DNA from: Christiangramia fulva
GTDB lineage: Bacteria > Bacteroidota > Bacteroidia > Flavobacteriales > Flavobacteriaceae
Reading direction: 5' to 3'
Assembly: GCF_003024155.1 (NCBI RefSeq)
Contig: NZ_CP028136.1
Location: forward strand, 1,922,001-1,986,000
Length of the DNA: 64,000 bases
Positions 44,490 through 53,313 of this stretch are shown piece after piece (position 1 is the stretch's first letter; the number at the start of each line of letters is the position of its first letter). A program made the translations under genes and the position numbers. The notes beneath the pieces were generated by a model. That model did not search any database. It was not told where the DNA came from and saw only the letters and a program-made list of their open reading frames with translations.

Positions 44490-47400
44490 ATGGAAGATGC
44501 AAAATCATTAGACAGGACAGAGGCTTATAAGGAGATTCTTAATCAGCTCAGGCAGCGTGAGGCAGAACTTAAACTTGTCAATAGTGTTCAGGAAGCAATA
44601 GGCAGTGGCAAAGAAATGAAGGATGTCTATGAACTGGTCGGTGAGAGAATACGAGAACTGTTTGATGCCCAGGTAACTATCATCGTGACTATTGATCAGC
44701 AAAAAGGAGAGGAATATTTCGAATATGCCTACGAAGACGGAGAACGCCTTAGTCTTCCCGGTCGAAAATATGATGAGGTGAGAAAAAAGATAATTAGGGA
44801 GAAAAATCTTCTTCACATCAGTGAAAATGCGGCTGAAGTTTTGTCTAAGATCAATGGGAAAACTTTTAAACCTGTTCCCGGAACCAGAATGGCCAAATCT
44901 GCTTTGTATGTTCCTATGGTCGTAGGTGAAGAGGTGATAGGATATGTTAGTATTCAAAACAATGATAGAGAAAATGCTTTTAACGAAGCCGATGTGCAGT
45001 TACTAAGTACTCTGGCAAACAGCATGAGCGTCGCTCTTGAAAATGCCCGTCTTTTTAATGAAACCGAACAGCGAAATGCGGAGCTGGCGGTAATAAACAG
45101 CGTACAACAGGGACTTGCTGCCCAAATGGATATTCAGGGTATATATGATCTGGTAGGAGACAAAATTCGTGATCTTTTTGATTCTCAGGTTACCGGCATT
45201 TATTCTTTTGATATAGAAAAAGGGATGGAGAATTTTCATTACCTCTTTGAAGACGGGGAACGATTGTATCCCGATCCACGTCCGTTAAACCAGATCAGGA
45301 AATGGATCATTGAGAACAAATCTCTGTTACTGGTTAATGAGGATGCGAATAATAAAATAGTTGCAATTACCGGCGAAAAACATACCGCAGTTCCCGGCAC
45401 CCGCCTTCCTAAATCCATGCTCTTTGTGCCTTTAATTATAGGCAATGAAGTGAAAGGTTGTGTAAGTTTACAAAATCTTGATAAGGAAAATGCCTTCAGT
45501 GGTTCAGATGTTCAGCTACTGGGAACTATTGCCAATAGTATGAGCGTAGCCCTTGAAAATGCTCGTCTATTCAACGAAACCGAACAGCGAAATGCTGAAC
45601 TGGCCGTGATCAATAGTGTGCAGCAGGGATTGGTGGCCGAAATGGATATGCAGGGAATTTATGATCTGGTAGGGGATAAGATTAGGAAATTATTTGATGC
45701 GCAGGTAACCGGTATTTATTCCTTTAATAAAGAAAAAGGAATTGAAAGTTTCGAATATTTATTTGAAGATGGGAAAAGAATCTATCCTAAACCAAGGCCT
45801 TATGATAAATTTAAGCAGCGTTTAATAAAAACGCAGAACACCATTAACATTCAGGAAAATATTAAAGAAGCTGTTACTACTATAACCGGGGAGGTGCCAA
45901 AAGCCGTTCCTGGGACTCAACTTCCAAAATCGGTAGTTTTTGTGCCCTTAAAAGTGGGTGATGATGTTCGGGGTTGCGTAAGCCTTCAAAATCTTGACAA
46001 GGAGCATGCCTTTAGTGATGCCGATGTACAGCTTTTGAGTACCCTGGTGAATAGTATGAGTGTGGCTCTGGAAAACGCCCGTCTATTTAATGAAACTGAA
46101 CAAAGAAATGCCGAATTGGCGGTGATTAATAGTGTGCAGGAAGGTCTTGTGGCCGAAATGGATATGCAGGGCATCTATGACCTGGTTGGGGAAAGGGTTA
46201 GGCAGCTTTTTGATGCCGAAGTCATTGCTATAGTGACCCTAAATCTTGATGAAGAAAAAGAATATTTTCAATATGCATTTGAAGAAGGAGAACGTATTTA
46301 CCCGTCAGGAAGGCTCTATGATAATATCCGGAGGAAAATAATCAACGAAAAATCTCCACTTTTAATAAGTGAAAATGCAGCCGAAATAATGTCGGAAATA
46401 AAGGGAGAAAAGGTGAAGCCTGTCCCTGGTACCCGCCTGGCAAAATCGGCTTTATATGTTCCCATGATCGTGGGTGATAAAGTGCAGGGTTACGTGACGC
46501 TACAAAATAATGATCGAGAGAACGCCTTTGACGATGCCGATGTGAGGTTACTTACTACTCTTGCCAACTCCATGAGTGTGGCTCTTGAAAATGCTCGTCT
46601 TTTTAGTGAAACCGAACAGCGGAATGCGGAGTTGGCGGTAATAAACAGCGTACAACAGGGCCTGGTAGCCGAGATGGATATGCAGGGAATCTATGATCTT
46701 GTAGGAGATAAGATCAGAAAACTTTTTGATTCCCAGGTTACCGTTATTGCCACCTTCAATTATGATAATAAAACGGAAGAATTCCATTATGTCTTTGAGG
46801 ATGGCAAAAGGTTCAAAGATATTCAGCCTCGAAAATATGACCTGCTTAGACAGAAAATTATAGATACTCAGAATCTTATATGTATAAACGAAAATGCCGA
46901 AGAAGTATGGCGAAGAATTACAGGTAAGGCTCCAGATTCTGCCCCGGGTACTCGTACCAGCAAATCGATGTTGTATGTCCCTATGATCGTGGGAAAAGAG
47001 GTTCGAGGTTATGTAAGTCTTCAAAACCTGGATCGTGAAAATGCTTTCCCGGAATCTGATGTTCGATTATTAAGCACGCTGGCCAACAGTATGACGGTGG
47101 CGCTGGAAAATGCTCGTCTTTTCAATGAAACTGAACAAAGAAATGCAGAACTGGCTGTTATAAACAGTGTACAGGAAGGCCTGGTGGCTGAAATGGATAT
47201 GCAGGGAATTTATGACCTGGTGGGAGATAAGATAAGAGATTTATTTGATGCCCAGGTAGCGGCAGTTGCAACTTTTAATTATAATAATAATACAGAGGAA
47301 TTTCACTACATTTTTGAAGACGGAAAGCGCTTTGTGGGTACTATCAGACCTTTGGATAAAATTCGTCAATGTCTTATCGATTCTCAGCAGCTTCTTTATA

Positions 47401-49466
47401 TCAATGAAAATGCGGATGAAGAATGGACAAAAATAACGGGAGAAAAGATCGTTGCGGTGCCGGGAACAAAAAATGCGAAATCTCTTCTTTTCGTGCCTAT
47501 GACAGTGGGAAAAGAGGTAAGAGGATATGTGAGCCTTCAAAATCTTGATAAAGAAAATGCATTTAGCGATAGCGATGTGAGGCTGCTAAACACTTTGGTT
47601 AACTCTATGAGTGTGGCCCTTGAAAATGCTCGTCTCTTCAACGAAACCGAACAGCGAAATGCTGAACTCGCGGTGATCAACAGTGTTCAGGAAGGTTTAG
47701 TGGCCGAAATGGATATGCAGGGAATTTATGACCTTGTAGGTAACAGGCTACGAGACTTATTCGATGCTCAGGCTGTGGTCATAGCAACTTTAATTCCGGA
47801 AAGGAAAGAAGAAATTTTCAACTTTATTTATGAGAATGGGGAAAGGCATTACCCAAAACCTCGGCCATACAACGATTTGCGTCAAAAGTTGATAGATACC
47901 AAAGAGCTGATCTGTATTAATAAAGAAGCCGGAAAAGCTGCGAACCTCGTTCCCGGGACAAAGGAGCCTAAATCAATGATCTTCGTTCCTTTAATTATTG
48001 GGGATGTGGTTAATGGTTATATCAGCCTTCAGAATATAGATAGAGAAAATGCTTTTGATGATGCTGATATTAGATTACTGAGTACTCTGGCCAATAGTAT
48101 GACAGTAACCCTGGAAAATGCCCGATTATTCAATGAAACTACACGATTATTGGCTGAAACAGAGCAAAGGGCTACCGAGATGCAAACGGTAAATAATATT
48201 AGCCGCGCCCTCGTTTCCCAGCTCGAATTCGATGCTTTAATGAATCTTGTGGGCGAGCAGATGCGCGAAACCTTTAGGGCAGATATTGTGTACCTCGCGC
48301 TTCATGATAAAGAAACAAATATGCTAAGTTTTCCATATTATTATGGGGATAACCCCAAGCCACGACCTTTCGGAAATGGAATTACTGAAAAAATAATCAA
48401 CTCAAAAGAGCCCCTTCTTATCAATCAGAATATGGATGAAGCCTATGAAAAGATCAAGGCTGAGAAAAAAGGCCGAATGGTGGAATCTTATCTGGGGGTG
48501 CCTATCGTATACGGCAAAAAAGCGATCGGGGTTATAAGCGTGCAGAGTACCGAACAGGAAAACCGTTTTAACGAAAATGATCTTCGGCTTTTAACCACTA
48601 TTGCAGCCAATGTGGGTGTGGCTATGCAAAATGCCGAGGCCTATGAAAAATTACAGGCAGCGCTTGCAGATCTTAAATCGGCACAAACCCAGCTGGTACA
48701 ACAGGAAAAACTGGCTTCTTTAGGTCAGTTGGCGGCTGGAATCGCACATGAGATCAAGAATCCGCTGAATTTCGTCAATAATTTTTCTGAACTCAATGTC
48801 GAGCTGATCGATGAGGCCTTTGAAGAACTTCAAAAATCACCCTCAGATAAGAACATTTCCGAGGCTGTTGAAATTCTGAACGATGTGAAATCTAACCTTG
48901 TAAAAATATTACAACATGGCAACCGGGCAGACAGTATTGTAAAATCCATGCTTCAGCATAGCCGTGGCGGCAGTGGTAAAATTGAAAGGGTGGAATTCAA
49001 CGAACTCATACGGGAATATGTGAATCTCGCTTTCCACGGGATGCGTGCCGGAAAAAAGGTGATCAATGTTTCAATAGATCTTCAGCTGGATGAAAATATT
49101 GGCAAAGTACCGCTGATCAGCGAAGATTTTAGTCGCGTTATACTCAATTTATGCAATAACGCTTTCGACGCGATGTTTGAAAAGTTACACGCGAAGCAGA
49201 AAACTTCAGAGTATTCACCAAAACTGACCATTCGATCCTATGAAAAAAACCGGAAGGTCTATCTGGAAATAGAAGATAACGGTCCGGGTATTCCTGAAGA
49301 TCTAAAAGATAAAATTTTCCAGCCTTTTTTCACTACCAAAAAAGGAACGGATGGGACCGGGCTGGGTCTGAGTATCACGAACGATATTATTGAGGCTCAT
49401 GGCGGTAGTTTAGCCATTGACAGCCGTGATTCGGCCACCATATTTAAAATAGAGATTCCGTCATGA
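44490..49466 (+). CDS. giant histidine kinase HK4 (eight tandem GAF modules + kinase)
   Basis: A 1658-residue cytosolic kinase without membrane helices. Eight GAF-type modules of about 170 residues occupy residues 1-1385. Units 2-7 open with 'RNAELAVINSVQ' and 'MQGIYDLVGDKIR', contain 'AVPGTRLPKS' and 'VSLQNLDKENAF', and close with 'MSVALENARLFNETEQ'. Unit 8 is more diverged ('YLGVPIVYGKKAIGVISVQS'), and unit 1 also differs. The kinase core has His1420 in HEIKNPLNF, N-box 'VILNLCNNAFDAM', G1 'IEDNGPGIP' and G2 'GTGLGLSIT'. GAF domains bind cyclic nucleotides or other small ligands in other systems, but no ligand is assigned here. It overlaps the next gene by ATGA. Confidence 0.93.
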   Translation: MEDAKSLDRTEAYKEILNQLRQREAELKLVNSVQEAIGSGKEMKDVYELVGERIRELFDAQVTIIVTIDQQKGEEYFEYAYEDGERLSLPGRKYDEVRKKIIREKNLLHISENAAEVLSKINGKTFKPVPGTRMAKSALYVPMVVGEEVIGYVSIQNNDRENAFNEADVQLLSTLANSMSVALENARLFNETEQRNAELAVINSVQQGLAAQMDIQGIYDLVGDKIRDLFDSQVTGIYSFDIEKGMENFHYLFEDGERLYPDPRPLNQIRKWIIENKSLLLVNEDANNKIVAITGEKHTAVPGTRLPKSMLFVPLIIGNEVKGCVSLQNLDKENAFSGSDVQLLGTIANSMSVALENARLFNETEQRNAELAVINSVQQGLVAEMDMQGIYDLVGDKIRKLFDAQVTGIYSFNKEKGIESFEYLFEDGKRIYPKPRPYDKFKQRLIKTQNTINIQENIKEAVTTITGEVPKAVPGTQLPKSVVFVPLKVGDDVRGCVSLQNLDKEHAFSDADVQLLSTLVNSMSVALENARLFNETEQRNAELAVINSVQEGLVAEMDMQGIYDLVGERVRQLFDAEVIAIVTLNLDEEKEYFQYAFEEGERIYPSGRLYDNIRRKIINEKSPLLISENAAEIMSEIKGEKVKPVPGTRLAKSALYVPMIVGDKVQGYVTLQNNDRENAFDDADVRLLTTLANSMSVALENARLFSETEQRNAELAVINSVQQGLVAEMDMQGIYDLVGDKIRKLFDSQVTVIATFNYDNKTEEFHYVFEDGKRFKDIQPRKYDLLRQKIIDTQNLICINENAEEVWRRITGKAPDSAPGTRTSKSMLYVPMIVGKEVRGYVSLQNLDRENAFPESDVRLLSTLANSMTVALENARLFNETEQRNAELAVINSVQEGLVAEMDMQGIYDLVGDKIRDLFDAQVAAVATFNYNNNTEEFHYIFEDGKRFVGTIRPLDKIRQCLIDSQQLLYINENADEEWTKITGEKIVAVPGTKNAKSLLFVPMTVGKEVRGYVSLQNLDKENAFSDSDVRLLNTLVNSMSVALENARLFNETEQRNAELAVINSVQEGLVAEMDMQGIYDLVGNRLRDLFDAQAVVIATLIPERKEEIFNFIYENGERHYPKPRPYNDLRQKLIDTKELICINKEAGKAANLVPGTKEPKSMIFVPLIIGDVVNGYISLQNIDRENAFDDADIRLLSTLANSMTVTLENARLFNETTRLLAETEQRATEMQTVNNISRALVSQLEFDALMNLVGEQMRETFRADIVYLALHDKETNMLSFPYYYGDNPKPRPFGNGITEKIINSKEPLLINQNMDEAYEKIKAEKKGRMVESYLGVPIVYGKKAIGVISVQSTEQENRFNENDLRLLTTIAANVGVAMQNAEAYEKLQAALADLKSAQTQLVQQEKLASLGQLAAGIAHEIKNPLNFVNNFSELNVELIDEAFEELQKSPSDKNISEAVEILNDVKSNLVKILQHGNRADSIVKSMLQHSRGGSGKIERVEFNELIREYVNLAFHGMRAGKKVINVSIDLQLDENIGKVPLISEDFSRVILNLCNNAFDAMFEKLHAKQKTSEYSPKLTIRSYEKNRKVYLEIEDNGPGIPEDLKDKIFQPFFTTKKGTDGTGLGLSITNDIIEAHGGSLAIDSRDSATIFKIEIPS
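44575..48645 (+). repeat. eight tandem in-frame GAF modules inside HK4
   Basis: The units begin near 44575, 45090, 45610, 46120, 46640, 47150, 47670 and 48180. Linker DNA such as CGAAATGCGGAGCTGGC/GCTGAACTGGC and ATGGATATGCAGGG recurs nearly unchanged while the pocket regions vary. Confidence 0.85.
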
Positions 49467-52400
49467 AATACGTTTCACCACTTATACAATGTTTTTTACT
49501 CCTGGTGCTGGCTACTAACTTATCAGCTCAAAATACCGGGAAGGAAGCCCTGTACTTTCAAACCTACACTATTGAAGATGGATTGGCAGATAACAAAGTA
49601 TTTGATCTTACTCAGGATCATTATGGGTATGTATGGATAGCAACAGGTTCAGGTGTAAGCAGGTTTGATGGTTATGAATTTATAAATTATCGAAACGATC
49701 CTGAAGATTCTACGAGTCTATCTGCCAACGGAACCTTCCATATTCTTTCTGACAGGGATAATAATATCTGGGTTGTTACTTTCAACGGATTAAATAAATT
49801 TGACCGCTCCTCGGGCAATTTCCACAGGTATAAGCACGACCCTGCCGATTCCACCTCCCTCCCGGATGATTTTATTAGAGAGCTATATGAATCAAAAAAG
49901 GGCACCCTGTGGATTGGCTCTGAAACCGCGCTCTCCTTTTTCGATGCAGAAGACAAAACTTTCAAGGAGGTTTTGACTTCTGCCGATAGTAAAACCGAAG
50001 ATCCTCTAATCATATCATCAATTACTGAGGATAAGGACGGTAAGATTTGGGTGGCAAGCCTTGGAAACGGAATCATGAGCTTCGATCCTGAAACGGGGCA
50101 AAAAACTCATATCAATATAAACCAGAAAAATGGCTCCCAGCTTTCCAGTAAAGTGATTCAAACAATATTTATTGACGATAATGATATTCTTTGGGGAAAC
50201 TATTTAAGGAGAGATGATAGGATGGGTGCTATACAAAAAGAAGTCAAACCAGGAACCCCTTCCGGCCTTTGGAAAAAAGATCTGAAAACCGGGGTTGAGT
50301 ATACATATATATTTGAGCCGGAAAAGGCACATCCCCTGTGGTTTAGTGTGAGCGATATTATTCAAACTAAAGATGGCCGACTTTGGTTTTCTCAGTCCGG
50401 TGGTGCGCCTGAAAGCCTGGTGTATTATGACCGGAAGGCAGATTCTTTTTTTGGATATTCATATGATGCTTACAATCCCGGGTCTATCGCCTGGTCGTTT
50501 GCTACTACGCTATTAGAAGACAGCTTCGGTAATTTATGGGTGGGAACGTCCCGGGGCTTAAACCGCACCAGGCGAAATAAAATACAGATGAAATCTTTTG
50601 TTCCGGTTCCTGAAAACAGCCAAGATCTGACCAATAATATATATGGGATAACTGGGTTAGGAGAAAATAGATACGGGCTTACATCAGATGGTGCCCCCTT
50701 GATTATCTGGAATCGCAGCACCAATACCTGGTCCAGGCTGGAATCAGAAGCAAGAAGAGTTCCCATGATTTATGATGGCAACGACAAAGCATGGTATGTT
50801 TCAGAGGACTTTTCCATTAACAAAATTGATCTGAATACTCTGAAAACCAAATCCTTTGGCGTCCTTCCCAATCATGCACTGGTGAAACGAATGCTCAAAT
50901 TAGCTGATGAAACGCTCGTGATAGGGGGAAATGGGTTGTGGACTTTAGATGAAGCATCCGGTCAATTCCACCAAATAGAATTGAAAGGCATAAAAAGCGA
51001 TCGATATGGGCTATTCATTCCCTGGATGGATATAGATTCGAAAGGCACTTTATGGTTTATTGCTGGTAACGTATTGCTGGATAGTACAAAAACAAACTAT
51101 AGATTTACAATCGCCGGATATAATCCAAAAACCGGAACATTAATCCCGCCCAAAATTAGTAAAGATTATATAAACGCTTTCGGTAATGGAATAGCCACTC
51201 ATATTTTTAAAGATAGCCGGGAAAGGCTATGGGTTTCTAAAAGTAATGGCCTGGTCCAGTTGGATTCTACCTTTAGCCACATCAAAATTTATAACCAGAC
51301 TAACGGGCTGCAGTATCCCGAAGTTTTAGGTACTATTGAAGATGATCAGGGAATGATATGGATAAGCACACGATATGGGATTTCCAGATTAAACCCCTCA
51401 ACGGGATCGATTAGAAATTATGGACGGGATGACGGGTTGCGGCCCTCCAGAATGAATGAAGGAGCTATATACAAAAATCAGGAGGGGGTGCTCTTTTTTG
51501 GAGGAGTTGGGGGTATAACCTATTTTAAACCGGATACTATTCAGGAAATCTCAGATCCTCCGCCTATACGAATAGAATCAATGCATATAGGTGAAGATCA
51601 AAAAACTAACATACTTTCCCATTCAAACGCCGCGAAAGATATTGAGGTCGACTGGGATTCCAATTCTATCAATATCGAATATGTTTCGATCAATTACAGC
51701 AATCCTGATGAAACAACCTACTCGTATCAATTAGAGGGTTTTCAGAATAATTGGATGGATGCCGGGAAGCGACAGCAAGCTCAGTTCAGCAATCTGCCCG
51801 AGGGAGATTATACTTTCAAAGTAAAAGCCGTTAATGCAGATGGCCTGGGTTCTAAAAACAGTGCTTCAGTCTCATTCAGCATTTTGCCGCCGTGGTGGAG
51901 AACCTGGTGGGCATATACGTTTTACATAGTGCTTCTTATTGCCGCGATCATAGCTGCCGACAGGATCCAGCGCAGAAAAGTTCAGCAGAAAGAGAGAGAA
52001 AAGGCCCGTAAAAAAGAACTGGAACAGGCTCAGGAAATCAAAAAAGCTTATCTTGAACTTGAAGAAGCACACCATAATCTTCAGGCAGCCCAGAAACAAC
52101 TGGTACAGCAGGAGAAACTTGCTTCTTTGGGACAACTCACGGCTGGAATTGCTCACGAGATCAAGAACCCGCTAAACTTCGTGAATAATTTTTCAGAGGT
52201 CAGTAATGAATTGATCGATGAGGCATGTGATGAATTGAAAAAACTCGATGATTCAGATGCCAAAAAGGAAATCCTGGCGATACTGCAGAGCGTAAAAGGG
52301 AATCTGAACAAAGTTCATCAACACGGTTCCAGAGCTAATGGAATTGTAACCTCAATGTTGCAGCATTCTCGCGGCGGGGAAGGTAAGAGAGAACCAACAG

Positions 52401-52918
52401 ATCTTAATGCCCTGATTAAAGAATATGTCAATCTTTCTTTCCATGGTATGCGAGCGAGTAAAAATCCTATCAATGTCAAGATCGAATGGAAGCTCGAAAA
52501 GGAAGTGGGGATGATAAATTTAATTTCGGAAGATTTCTCCAGGGTCATAGTGAATCTTTGCAACAATGCTTTTGATGCTATGAGGGTAAAATCCCTTTCC
52601 CCGTCGCCTGGAAGTACCTCTGCCCCGGTGAATGTTACGGAGAATGAATGCAATTATGAGCCCAAATTAACCGTCCGAACCAGACGCGAGGAAAACCACA
52701 TCACCATTGAAATAGAAGATAACGGTCCGGGTATTCCTGAAGATCTTAAAGACAATATCTTTCAGCCCTTTTTCACTACCAAAAAAGGAACCGAAGGCAC
52801 GGGACTGGGGCTTTCAATTACCCATGATATTATCAATGCTCATGGCGGTGAACTGAAAATGGAAACCAGCCGGGGAAAAAATCCTTTTACAAAATTTATT
52901 ATTCAACTGCCAAACTAA
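49463..52918 (+). CDS. histidine kinase HK5 (beta-propeller/Y_Y_Y sensor)
   Basis: A 1151-residue membrane kinase: signal peptide (to about residue 24), then a large periplasmic two-component-regulator propeller region (about 30-700; blades such as 'DHYGYVWIATGSGVSRFDGY', 'WVGTSRGLNR', 'GMIWISTRYGISRLNP'). A Y_Y_Y domain (about 720-805, 'YSYQLEGFQNNWMDAG') and a membrane helix (about 816-833) follow, then a coiled coil and a kinase core with His898. This sensor layout is shared with Bacteroidota hybrid two-component systems for glycans, but here there is no fused receiver or AraC domain; a separate receiver gene follows 6 bases later. It overlaps HK4 by ATGA. Confidence 0.93.
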   Translation: MKYVSPLIQCFLLLVLATNLSAQNTGKEALYFQTYTIEDGLADNKVFDLTQDHYGYVWIATGSGVSRFDGYEFINYRNDPEDSTSLSANGTFHILSDRDNNIWVVTFNGLNKFDRSSGNFHRYKHDPADSTSLPDDFIRELYESKKGTLWIGSETALSFFDAEDKTFKEVLTSADSKTEDPLIISSITEDKDGKIWVASLGNGIMSFDPETGQKTHININQKNGSQLSSKVIQTIFIDDNDILWGNYLRRDDRMGAIQKEVKPGTPSGLWKKDLKTGVEYTYIFEPEKAHPLWFSVSDIIQTKDGRLWFSQSGGAPESLVYYDRKADSFFGYSYDAYNPGSIAWSFATTLLEDSFGNLWVGTSRGLNRTRRNKIQMKSFVPVPENSQDLTNNIYGITGLGENRYGLTSDGAPLIIWNRSTNTWSRLESEARRVPMIYDGNDKAWYVSEDFSINKIDLNTLKTKSFGVLPNHALVKRMLKLADETLVIGGNGLWTLDEASGQFHQIELKGIKSDRYGLFIPWMDIDSKGTLWFIAGNVLLDSTKTNYRFTIAGYNPKTGTLIPPKISKDYINAFGNGIATHIFKDSRERLWVSKSNGLVQLDSTFSHIKIYNQTNGLQYPEVLGTIEDDQGMIWISTRYGISRLNPSTGSIRNYGRDDGLRPSRMNEGAIYKNQEGVLFFGGVGGITYFKPDTIQEISDPPPIRIESMHIGEDQKTNILSHSNAAKDIEVDWDSNSINIEYVSINYSNPDETTYSYQLEGFQNNWMDAGKRQQAQFSNLPEGDYTFKVKAVNADGLGSKNSASVSFSILPPWWRTWWAYTFYIVLLIAAIIAADRIQRRKVQQKEREKARKKELEQAQEIKKAYLELEEAHHNLQAAQKQLVQQEKLASLGQLTAGIAHEIKNPLNFVNNFSEVSNELIDEACDELKKLDDSDAKKEILAILQSVKGNLNKVHQHGSRANGIVTSMLQHSRGGEGKREPTDLNALIKEYVNLSFHGMRASKNPINVKIEWKLEKEVGMINLISEDFSRVIVNLCNNAFDAMRVKSLSPSPGSTSAPVNVTENECNYEPKLTVRTRREENHITIEIEDNGPGIPEDLKDNIFQPFFTTKKGTEGTGLGLSITHDIINAHGGELKMETSRGKNPFTKFIIQLPN

Positions 52919-52924
52919 AATTAA

Positions 52925-53308
52925 ATGGATATGAAAATATTAATCGTAGACGATGAAAGGGATGTAGAAGCTCTTTTCCGTCAGAAATTCAGAAGAGAAG
53001 TAAGAAATAACGGACTCGAATTAAATTTTGCCTTTTCGGGCAAAGAGGCCATGGAAATGCTTCAGGAAAAAGAACCTCCTGAGGTGGTCTATGTCTTTTC
53101 AGATATCAATATGCCCGGCATGACCGGTTTGGAGTTGCTGGATAAGATCAAGAAAAAATTCCCGCATATTACGGTTAGTATGATCTCGGCTTACGGAGAC
53201 AGTGAAAATTATAACAAGGCGATCAATTCGGGCGCCAAGGAATTTTTTACCAAACCCATCGATTTTGAATCGCTGCGGAAGGAAATACATGATTTGATTA
53301 AATCTTGA
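52925..53308 (+). CDS. stand-alone response regulator receiver RR1
   Basis: A 127-residue single-domain receiver. 'ILIVDDERD' provides the acidic pocket, Asp60 in 'VFSDINMPGMTG' is the phospho-acceptor, 'SMISAYGD' carries the Ser/Thr switch, and 'FFTKPIDFESL' the conserved Lys-Pro. There is no DNA-binding or enzymatic output domain, so it probably works by protein contact or as a phosphate relay. It is a close paralogue of RR2 at 57066 (near-identical 'EALFRQKFRREVRN' and 'EVVYVFSDINMPGMTGLELL'). It sits between HK5 and HK6, matching one receiver to each propeller kinase. Confidence 0.95.
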   Translation: MDMKILIVDDERDVEALFRQKFRREVRNNGLELNFAFSGKEAMEMLQEKEPPEVVYVFSDINMPGMTGLELLDKIKKKFPHITVSMISAYGDSENYNKAINSGAKEFFTKPIDFESLRKEIHDLIKS

Positions 53309-53313
53309 AGCAA

